From: Larus michahellis
Lineage: Eukaryota; Chordata; Aves; Charadriiformes; Laridae
Assembly (NCBI RefSeq): GCF_964199755.1
Contig: NC_133901.1
Coordinates: 23,965,583-24,029,582, forward strand
Direction: 5' to 3'
DNA length: 64,000 bases
Positions within the stretch are counted from its first letter, which is position 1; each line of letters opens with the position of its first letter. Positions 42,501 to 54,500 of this stretch are shown here, one piece after another. The translations under genes and the position numbers were made by a program. The notes under the pieces were generated by a model, which saw only the letters and a list, made by a program, of their open reading frames with translations, searched no databases and was not told the origin of the DNA.

Positions 42501-45500
42501 CATGAGTTCACTTAAGCTTCAATAATTTAAAATATTACCTTTTACAAGAACATACTTATTATTAGCAGGAGAGAGAATGATTTATCGAAGCAACACCATG
42601 TAAAAATTAGACATAAAGAAAAGGATATCCTTGCAAGGGAGTTGTTTTGATCAGATGTAGAAAACAATAACATTTGAACAAATCGCAGTATCCTAACTAT
42701 AGTTTTTATCACATACATATACATCACATATATAGCAACGTGAAGCATGGTTATTGGACCTGAAAGCAGGTCAGAAAAGAATATTCATATTCTAGCACCC
42801 CTCCAAATAGAAGAGAAAACCATCCTTTCCATTCAACTCTAACACTTTCTGATGAGTGTTTGGTCTGTTCCTACAGACCACCACTGTTCAGGCTCAAATT
42901 CCCTGGAATATCTTGTATTATGGAGCAGCTCTTAAAATTACAATACACTAATCACTGGGAATGAGAAATTGGGAGCAAATCAGGCCAGCCTCTACTCAAG
43001 ACCCACCAAGCCAGCTTTACCAATCTACTCTAACAGAAAGTGTAAACCACTGCAGTTGTACCAGTCTGAAAGACAAAGACCCGAACACATTGCCACTGCC
43101 ACCCAGGAGATGGTAACAACATTTCAAAGAAAATAAGTAAATGCATGAAAAACTATTCTAGGATTTGAAAAATATTTATTCAGAAAGACAGAAAAACTAA
43201 TTTAAAAAAAACCAAACAAACCCACAAAACACAAAACGTGCCTGACGATGAGAGAAAGGATCAAGATGGAGGAGATATCTCTGTTATATGAGAGCCTGCC
43301 TTGTTATATGAGCCTGCCAACAGCTCAGAGCATGAAAACAATGACAGGTGACGCTTTGGATTAACACTCAATATTGAAATCTTATCCCTGATGGAATGAA
43401 GCAGATTTTTGGCCTTACATCTATAGTTTTTATATCTATAAAGTCTTGCTGCTGGATTAAAAGCAGTTGATGTATTAGAACTGAACCCCTATATTGTATA
43501 TAGCTTACGATGAATACCAAAAGTGAGACCAAATACCGCATTCAATACATACTTTACAGCATCTCATTATCATTTACTGACTCAGTAAATATTTTCATTC
43601 TAAACAATGTCATTCCACATTTCAAGCAAGGTACAATTCATCAGGAAATAGTTTTTGGTGAATTTTGACAGATGTGTTACTTTCATAGAATCACAGAATC
43701 TTCATGGTTGGAAAGGACCTTTGAGATCATCGAGTCCAACCATACACACACAAAAAAAAACCCCTACAATCTCTGCCACTAGACCATGCCCTGAAGTGCC
43801 AAATCTACACGTTCCTTAAATACCTCTAGGGATGGTGATTTCAGGGCATTTTGACTTTCTTTCATTTCTAATTATTCATGATTCGCATTCAGGTGAGTTT
43901 AAACTTTGTTTAATTGTAGTTCTAGCACTGGAATCATGGTTAGCAATTCAGGAGTTTGCATTTCTGAAAACAAGCGCATAAAAAATAGACAAACTTGTAT
44001 TTTAAAGCATAACAAAAACCCCCCAAACAGTTACTAAAAGGTTTAAATTCTATAGTTTGCTCTTAATAATTAGGTTTATTGAAAACTTGGGCCAGAAAGA
44101 TCTAGGGAACTGAGCTCAACTTGACTGAGCTCCAAGACCTGAAGAGTGAGTGAGGGCTGAGATGATCAGCCTAAAGATGTTAAAGTTTCCAGCACGCACA
44201 CTCCCAGCCCCCACCCCCACCCCCCCCCCAAAAAAAAATGAGACCAGCAATTAACTTTAAATATCCTGAGGGCTTCCTCAAGGAGACAAACTCCATCTTT
44301 TATAGATCCACAAAATCTCAGTGAACTGCATCAGAAAGAGAGGGAAATGGATATTAAACAAAGACGAGTAACCCACACAAAATGTACAACAGGGATCTAC
44401 TCAGAGAATTAACAAAACTTAGATTATTGTAACTAAAAAGAAGATGGAAATGTCCCAGCTGCCCTGTGAGTTCCAGACCAAATTAGGATATTCTTGGGCA
44501 CTGTTGGCAGCAGGATTTTAGGAGCATCCTCAGAATATCAGGTCCTGGACAAATGACTTAAAAAGCCATGTTTCCCTCATATGTTCATAAATCTTATGCC
44601 AGAGCTATGGAATAAGGAGAAAAAAAAATAATCTTATTTTAAAAAAAAGTAATAAATAAAAGAAACAACCTACAGATTGAACTTTTAACAGTTTATTCAT
44701 AAGTAACTCAGTGATAGACCAGGAAGAAAAGGTCTGGTAGGGCACAGGCAGAGAACAAGCAAGAGCCTTCTGCCCTCTCCATTTTGCTGTCCTATGGCTC
44801 AGATTGCTTCAGGGGCTTTATTGGGACCACCTGCACACCAGTGTTGAAGAAGGAGAGCTTAAAAACAAATATTGTGCAATCCTATATTAGAGGTCCCCCC
44901 TGTAGGTGATAACTGCGTAACCACAAGAAACTGAAAAGAACGAAAAACCTAAAATCAAGAATCTAATTCCAGCAACGGTTTGCTGACAAATTAAAAAAGC
45001 CTGTACTAGTATCAAAATCCTGGACAGATTTAAAAGAATCTGCAATGACTTTTAACTATTACCAAGAGGAGATCAGCCAATGAGTCCAGTGAAATCTCTA
45101 CACTAACTCTGAAACAGGATTGAAAAGGATCAAGGAGATCTGAGGTCACACAATGACACTAATGCTGCTTCACTACAACCTTTGCAATAATCTTCCCTAC
45201 AAAGAGAAGCTTACTGGCAGATGGCTAATGTTTCAAGTGACAAAGCACTTCAAGAACATATGCAGGTTTAAAATACACTAAAACATGTTGCCCTTGTGCT
45301 ATCTTTGACTGCACTGTGAAATGCGTTTTGTTGACTCTGGAAGTTTAAGTTTTACATATGAGTTAAATGACTGAAAATACTCAAAGCAGCAGTAGTTGCA
45401 TATCTGAATTGAAGATAAATTATTTTGGTCATTTTTGGTGTAATAAGGACATGACTGAAATGTAAAGACTACCGGTGATTTGAAAGATCTGAATGCAAAA

Positions 45501-48500
45501 TTTAACAAAGGGATAATGCAGAAGGTAAAGGGAAAAGGCGATATTAGAAAAGACTTATACTGCTAAAAAACACAAAACAATATTAGTGCTTACATGAATT
45601 AGACCATTTGACTAGTTGTCAAGAAGAATAAAATTATTAAGTCAGGTCATATTCTTCATATTGCTACAGTCCTCGAGGGCAATGATAGAAACCAGATCAG
45701 AAAATGTTTTCAGAGATAGAAAAGCTCTGGATAAAAGCCAGATTTCTCATCCTACTGGGGTTTTAATTATTTGGCTATTGAAAGCAAGAGAGCCATGTAC
45801 AAATCAAGGAAGTTAAACATTTTCTGAAGATACTGTACAACTGCTTTTTATACAGCCTGCGGAACAATCAATTTGCCTGAATGTTGTGTTAGACCTAATT
45901 CCAAGAATTACACTAATGTGAAAAATTAAGCCTGTGAATTGCTAGGGCTGGGGATTAAAAAACCTTTAGATTTGAAATACGGGGATAAATACTAAAAGAA
46001 ATATGGGAAATTTATTATTTTCCCTAGAAAACTGTTTTATGAGGAAATAGATGTCTGCTGGATTTTCACTGGAATTCTGTAAAGAGGAAAAAAGATACTC
46101 ATCATAACAAAACAAGAAATCATTAAAATGTAATTGTAAGATTTTGATTTAAATTCACCCTAGCTAAATTTTAACAGATAAAGAAGAACAGAGGGTAAAC
46201 CCGTTATGGCATTAAGGAGAAGTCTATTAAAGATAGGAGGAATTTGAGAAGATGCCAGGTAAAAACATTCGATGAGCAGAAAGTACCATAAACTAAACAG
46301 CCATAAAATTTTTTAATTAACAACAAAATGTTCTTCAGGTAAATTAAACTCTCTTATGGCAATATGTAGGATTCTGCATTCACTAATCACCAGTATCCTT
46401 GGGAAAACTTCCATATGCAACAGCTGTGTGACCTAGTTTCCTGGAATCAAGATAATAAATAGGTTTATTGTACATAAACCTAAAGGAGTTAGAATCAAAT
46501 CTGCAAGATATAATACAGAAAAAGGCTTCTATGTGAACAATGAAGCCCAGAAAAAGTGAAGACCTTGAAACTTAAACTATTCTTAATCTAGGCAAATAAC
46601 TTCTGTTCTCCCAGTCAATTAAAATTCATGGTGACAATGTGCATTTTCTAGCTGCTGTTGCAAATCAACACATATGAATCACAACGTACCATCATCTATA
46701 GCCGTCGAACTTTACGTTTCTAAATCACAGAAACTACAATAAAAGCATTCATAAACTTGCTGCCTTCCAGTATTTCCAGAAATACCTGCAGGTATTTCAG
46801 GACACTGTTGGTCAACATGCAGCCTAGCTGTAGTTACCTCAGCTAGTCAAATCAAATTGCCAATAATAAAATAAAATGAGTCCTGAAATGTGAATTTCAA
46901 GTAATCTAGATGTTAAACTCCTAATCATAACATTGTTTTATCTCTATCTCCTTCAACAGGTTGGCTATGAAATCCATTATTGCTGAGGAGTACTTTTCAA
47001 AAAATCTATTAATCTGAATTAAAAGATTTCTGCCACTTCTGTCAGAGCAGGTGACCTCAGCACATAGAAAGAAGCAAAGTCCCAAGAATCCAAGCCTGTT
47101 TCATGTTGTTAGCCAGCTGAATGCTTGCTATTTTTATCAAAGATTAATGTCTTCCTATAACACTGAATGCGGTTCATCTGTGCACATCATCAGGACATTA
47201 ATATTGCATGTAACAGAACTTCAGAAACATCTTGCAATAGAAGTTTATTTCTTTGTTATAACAACTGATCTGCACTTTGCTCACTATTATCTGGTTTTGT
47301 TCAAAAATATTTTCCATTACCAATTTATTCTACTAGTATCTTATGATACTATTAAAAAAATTAGCAAAGGCTCTCCAAATGTTTAAAATATGTAAAATGT
47401 GTATGTGTACAAGTATATATAAGTCTTTCATTCTACCAACTTTACAAAAGGAACAGATTAGTGAAACTTGCATTTCCTCATCACACAATCAGACCATTTA
47501 CATCCTCTTTTTTTTTTTTTACTTTTAACAAAGATTTCAATGAATGTCATAGCTATGTAAGCAAGGATAAGTGGTTTCTCCATCATTAAAACGTTTACTG
47601 TAATTACATTTGCTTATTCCATCCAGCTATTTATATTATCTTTATATTGAATTCCACTTCAGGGCGCTTTGAGAATGTACATAATTTCTCAGTGATTTAA
47701 AGAAAATGAAGTAACCGAATTTATAAAATGAAGAGCAGTACCTCAAATAAAATGAATTGATATTACTGGCAATACAGTACTGTTATACATTACCAAGTGA
47801 AAGAAAATCAGAGGAGAGAGTAATATGGATATTTATGGAATCATTCTATATATGGAAATACATTTCAAATATCCATGTTCAGGTTGATAAATATTTACTA
47901 TGTGTAGGGGTTTAGAATGTCTGGAAATTTCTTTGCATGATAATTTGATGGTAATATTTGCTAAATACATGTTTATTATCATGAAATTTCAAAGATGATG
48001 ATCAAAGATCCTTACCCCATTGTAAGTAAGTACATAACAAACGTCCGCTTCACAATAACAGAAAGTCAAAATTTTGAACAAATTCTTCCGTCCTAAGTAT
48101 ATCTTAAGCTTCTTCATTATAAATTTGAGTATAAAATCCAATTTTCTCTTTAATACAATTTGACTCAACAACTTCAGATAGCAGTTTATTTTCTGACATA
48201 TTTTGGACATTAAAATCTACAGAAAATTAAATCTGCAAGCATGAAGAAATTTTCTTTATATTAGGACTCTTAAGACAGTAAAATTGTCCAGAGAATAATC
48301 ATGAAATGCTCACATCCAATTTAGGCTGCTTTTTCAGTGCCTCAGATCTCACCTTCTGTAAGTTATCACATGCTTCTTCATGAACTGCCGATCTCATTTC
48401 TAAAAGAAATGCACAATCTCGATGCCATTCCTCATTGTTTCCATCTCATTCCTTATTCTACCATCTTTTTCTTTTCCCTTTGTGATGCTTTCCATCTTCT

Positions 48501-51500
48501 CTTATCCTTTTCTGGCTAACCACATTATATCTCCAGTATTTTAGGTTTCACGCATATATAAGCTCCTTGGCTACCTTTCCCCCACTGTGCTGAATTAGCA
48601 CTACAAAAAGAAAGGCCTCTTCTCAACAAGCAATTACTATCAAGCACAGCAGGAGAATAGCAGCAGAGCAAGAGACCTCGCTTAAATTAGAAGCCTGTCA
48701 TGGGGTTTTGGTAGAGGTTTTTTTTAAATGGAAAATTTGAGGACATGCTAAAAATAGCAAATCTGCAAGTGACTGCATCTGCAATTTTCAATTAACTATT
48801 CTTTGTTGCATTTACAAAAATAACCAAATCTCTTCAAAACCCAAAAAAACCCCTCTCAAAATATGCCTCTATGAGAGGATACCACCTCAAAAGAAGAAAG
48901 CAGAATCATGGGAGAGGCAGTCATTAGTAAATTTAGACAACATATTTTGTTATATATAACAAATATATTTTGTTAAATCAACCCTTTCTTTCCCTCCACA
49001 AAATATCTGAATTCCTGAGCTCGTTGGCATAGTAGATCTTCCAGAAGAAGATGGAAAAGCCCTTATTACCTAAAACGCCCATTAGGCTACTCCAGAGCAC
49101 TAGCACTGGCCCCTGCAGACAGACTGTGTCACTTCTGCACCAACTCACTCCCCTCCTTATGGTGAGGAAGGGGAGTGGGAAGCACAGCTACGTAACTTCA
49201 TGGGAAGCATCTGCTCTCTGAAACAATGGTAATTATTAGGGAGCCAGGGAGAACCTTTGGGCTGCTGTTGAGTTACCACAGGCTCACTCAAGAAGAGCAA
49301 CCATGCACATGAGATAACATTTGCTCCTGCAAACCTAAAAACGATTTTGTCATATCCAAGTGACTGAGAATCAGATACGGCGCATACACCACTATTCTTT
49401 CGAGGGGAAATAACCCTGGGAAGTCCACATAGTGATTTCTGAAACTTGCTATTCCCTCCAAAGGTGTTTTTTTTTACTTTGGAAATAATACAGACCAATG
49501 TACAAAAACTGATTCTAACAAGAGTTTTAAGTGTATTTCAGTAAAATTATTTCTTGTGCTGCCCCAGTGCTTTTTGAAAACACTCATAATGTGAGCATAC
49601 TAGTGGTACAAATAAGCAATAAGAGTAACGGCCCTTCCCCCGGTTCTCTCTTCGCTCTACAACATGGCTGCTCTTGGAAACAAGTGATACTGGGAGACTA
49701 GAACTGGTAACTCTGCACATAAATTTTCCCCCACAAAAAACCCAAAAAGCATGTTTGCCTATCAACAAAGTCTCTGAGTACTTAGCAGCTTCTTGAAGTT
49801 GCTAAATATTATTTTTTCTTTCCTCTGGAAGGGTCAAAAAACATTTCTTTAAGGAAAAGCCAGAAACCTCAAGACCCCAAGCAGAAAAGGAGCACAGGTT
49901 TGTAACACATAATAAGAACAGAAGTGCCAACAAACAAAAATATCAGAATACTAAGAAAATGGTACCAACGTGCCCTGAAGGAAAAAGAGCAAAGCGTGCA
50001 GCCTAAATACTAAGATGGTAGAACGACAGTGCCAAAATAAGCCTACTTAAAGCACAGCACGCAACAGAAACAACTGGAAACTTCTCAAACACAAATATGG
50101 ATCAGTGGCAAAGAAAGGCGCAGAAGACAAATATCCAAGAAACAAAGCAGGCAACAAGACCGCAGGACAAGTGACACAACACAGAGATAGCCAAACGTGA
50201 GTAAAACTGAGAAAAGAGAAGTGCAAGTGAGTTGCTTGTTCTGCAGCAGAAAAGCTGCTGTGAGTAAGAATGCCACACGTCAAGCAGTGGCACATCAAAC
50301 AACCGCTCAGTCACTCCCTTTGGAGAAAACATCTCTGGAGGGAGATGAAGGGAAGGTTTTCCTCTCCCGTGCTCCAGATCTCTCTCACAGCACAGGGACC
50401 GGTGCGGGGCCCTTGGCACAGCCAGGTGGTGCTCCTGCGAGAGCAGCATGGCTGCCTGCGGCAGTGCCAGGCCCACGGAGCTGGCAGCCGGCCCGCTCCA
50501 TTCACAGGCTAATTGCCGCTGGCAGGAGCTCCCTGGGCAGGAGAGCAGCCATAACCCTGCACCGCAACCGAGGCATAAATGCCTTTCAGCAGGGCACTGA
50601 CGAGCTATGCTACAGGCACTGTATCCCAGCCGCAGCACCACAGCACACCCGCAGCGGGGGACCTCAACCCACCAGTAACCCTGTCCCGTGGCCAGCGTCT
50701 CCAATGGCAGTAGGAGAGAAGTTGAGAAATGGTCAGCATATTGATTAATAGGTCATCAGGCGCAAGCAATTAAGGTATGCCACACACAAATGCAGCAGTT
50801 CTAAAACAACAAAAAATCCCAGTAGCTATTTTTCCAAGCATTAATTATTGCAAAGATCATTTCCTGCCAAGCATCCTTAAAGATACTTGAACAGACTTCC
50901 TAAGAAAAATGCAAGTAAATTCTTGACCAAGTCTAACATGTAATAATTTTCTCTCTGAATTTTGCTACTAGTTATAAGGCAAACAATTTTCAAAGTTCTT
51001 CCAAATGCAAGATCTGCATTGCTGTCAAAATGTCAGTGTCTGTATTTCAACACAGCTGCTAAGTGGGTCACTCATTACAGCATAACACTCTAGAAAAGCA
51101 AGGAACCAGTCTAAAGAAATCACAAATAATTTTCATTATTAAGCAAGTGTGTGTTACCAGAACACTTATCAAAGACTTGTACCTTAAAGTGAGCATAAGG
51201 TCCTGACAGAATAAAAACAACATCCACAGATAAAGTAAGAACAGAAATATAATTAGTTCAAGGTTCTAATCTTTATTAAAAATAACTAAGAGAAGGTTTC
51301 ATAATTGAGAGCTTTCCTTCCTGATAATTTTTTTATGAGCAATTTAGGCATCTGCCATTTCTGTCAGTTACGAAAACGTACATTTTAGCATCATAGTGTC
51401 CTCATTTCACAAAGTTGCATTTACGGTGTGTACCAGTGAGAATCACTGAAAAGCTTTCATGCAGAGAAAGAAATAAGTCCAAATAGAAAGGGGAATGAAT

Positions 51501-54500
51501 TAAAACTTTGGGGGACTGAAATCATTCCTTCAGTTTTGAATTATCGCTCTTACACACATTTTAGCCAACTGACCCATATGCAGAAATAAGCAAATACTAC
51601 AAGGGAGGCATCTTTTCTCACACATTTACTGGCTGGACAACACAAAAATCAGAGCACACCCTAAGGCTCCTCAGATCCACCTTTCCTACAGTGCTGGAGC
51701 TTGATTTCTACTGAAGAGGTGTCAGAGAATGAGCGAACATTTCTGTGCCACGTATGCACTGAAACACTAAGCTCCTACCATACTCTATATACTATTGCTA
51801 ATTATACAAAGATTTCTCATGGTGGGGGTGTTCTGCTTGCAATTATGGCCTAAGGTACAATTTTTAAAATATTTAAGAATATATATATAAATATAACTGC
51901 AAATTTAGACTAAGTGCACCCCACAAAACACCAATTTGTATGAGGTATTAGAGAGGGCTTTGCTGTTTACCTTCTGGGCACTGACAACTGAATCCATTGA
52001 CGTTGGACAAGCAGGTACCTCCATTCTGGCATGGCTTCTGGATGCAATGATCAATCTCTGACTGGCACAACTCTCCAGTGTAACCTACAAAACAACACAC
52101 AACGTTCAGAAAATATAGCGAAAATTATGTTTTATCACTAAATGTATTACTAGGTGATTCAAACAATACCATTAGTTTTCTTGAATAAAATTAACCAAAT
52201 AGAATAGAACCTAGAAATAGAATCCAGGGCAGCCTTCTAATTTCTTATAAAATGAGATTTTTAATTAGAATTTATGCTTCACTAGAGAAATATAAATAAG
52301 TAGTGGAAATCTAGAGATTATATCAATTGTATTTTACCAGCAGCAATATTCTGACAAAACTAGTATAATGGAGGTTAGTTCTGGGTTCTCATATAACCAA
52401 AATAGAAGTCATTTTTGACGGGTTTTCAAACGCATCTTGAATCTCAAGTCAATAATCTCTAGCAAGACTTTAAACAAGACTTGACATTATGAATTATTTG
52501 TGCATATGCTGAATGACTGTCATTTGCTCCTACTTCTGGGATTCAAAAAGAGTGTTTATTTTAAGTGGGAGCTGTGAAGAACTGCTCAGCACAGTTGCAA
52601 ACTCTTCCAAATAAGCTCCTCTGAGTTCACAAGCTACAGATTGTGTGTACTGTACTATTTGACCATCAGTTTGCTGTGTTCCATATGTCTGATGTCTTAT
52701 AACACATCCCCAAAAAATGAACAAACTTACAAAATACAATCTAAATGATTAAATACTCCAAACTTAAATTCCTTAACAAATACCACACATTCCCCTTTCT
52801 AATTTTTATTTATCTCCAAGAAACTATCTTGGATGAACGACTGAAGATACAACTACACACAGAGATGTTTTCTTTTTTAAATGGAGCCCTACATAAAATT
52901 GCAAATATCTTCCATAACAAGCATGTTTAACACAATGGCTGGTGTTAAAGACCAGTAAGCTATGACTAGGTGACACTGTTTATATGCTGCTGTGAACAGG
53001 TATCTGAGACAAAGACCCCAAGGTGAGATAGAGGACATGCCTGGACTAGGATTTTGCTTATGCAGTGGAGAAAATGGAAAAAGAAAAGAATATTCTTATT
53101 TTGATTAAATAATACATTTTAATGCAATCAAAATTAAGATTTAGAAGTCTTTTGGGCGAGCTAATACTTAAACCTGTTCAAATCTATTGATGTCACCATA
53201 AAATAGCTCTCAGCATAGATTGTTATATTTGGAGTTGCTGGAGCACTGCTGTAGAAAAGGATGTACAAGACTCTCCTCTCTGTGTACCTTACTGCTTTTA
53301 TGTGCTGTATTGTGATCCCATTTTCTGCAAAGCAAAACCTGAGAAAAGAAACTTTGTTGTATGTTGTATCCAGATTAATGCCCATAAAGCACCTAAACTG
53401 AGGAAAAATAATGAGGTGGAAAACCAGAGCTGTGCTCTCATGACGTGGCTCCTCCGGACCGGATCGAGACACTCGGAGGAACATCAGCCTCATTCTGGAT
53501 AGCTAGTGATTTTCTATAATTCTAATTCAAATGCACACAAAATTCACTAAAACAGCAATGAAGTATTATAGAAGACTACATCAACTGATTTCTTTCATAT
53601 ATAGGCTTCATATTTTTTCAAGTTCTCACGTTCAGCTTATTATTTTTATGAATCATAACACAGTATTGAATATGCTTAACTCGTTTAAGCATTTTTCCAT
53701 CTTCAAACTGTTACCAAGTTTGTGAAAGCTAAAAATTACCCTGGAATTCAACATTTATCCAAAAGAACCTTGGCAGAAGAAAGGCAGAAATGATTGTGCT
53801 GCTCTGATGCTTGCTACAAGAGTCTGACTTCCTCCAATTGTCATTATTGCTTGCGGAAAAAAGAGATGGTACTTTATGTCAGCTTTACAAAAATGAATGT
53901 CCCATCTTATTATTATCTATAGGGCATGTTTTGTCCATCTGAAAGAGAATATGATTCTGGAGTTTCAAAGCAAATATGTCACAAGTGCTACAATTGCTAA
54001 GCAATCACCACAGGGGAGCGAGGGAAGCAGTTTTTGTGGTGAGATACACTTTAGGAATCATTATACCTGTTCATTTTTTGCTGATGCTTATCTTTATAAC
54101 ATTTCCTTCTATCAAGATTTGGCAAACATGATCCTATTCACATAGAAATGTTTCTGAAAATGGCATATGGAGACATCTATGATAACTAAACTCTTATTTA
54201 CCATTTTCTTTAATATTTTTCCATATGAAAGGTATATTTTTTAAAAATTCACAATTATATGAAAACAGCTAGTTTTCCTGTCTATTTTTTGTTGTCTGGG
54301 CACAAATTTGGGGGAAAAAAGTTGCGATAGAAGCACAAGCCACTGAAATTAACGATGATCAAGCCACCTGAATAACAATAGACATTTACTATTAAAAAAA
54401 TTAAGAAAAATTATTTTAAAATACTTAAAAGATAAACCTAAACATAGTGTGTGAAGGCCATGGAGCACAACCTTGCAAGTTCCAGAATCTAATAAATGAA

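Larger units (their letters stand above)
42089..51970 (-). other. DNER: DNER intron between the EGF 5 and EGF 6 exons
   Basis: The longest complete intron here, about 9.9 kb, GT-AG. It holds a short imperfect tandem duplication at 43282-43318, a CR1 fragment (43683-43841), a C/A-rich tract (44207-44238) and a GC-rich island (50,270-50,700). The remainder is AT-rich sequence in which no gene was recognised. Confidence 0.85.

Noticed and set aside
50102..50748. 200-residue minus and 183-residue plus open frames
   Set aside because: Mutually overlapping frames in a GC-rich island, with no recognised motif and no splice context in frame with DNER. Kept only as a finding.
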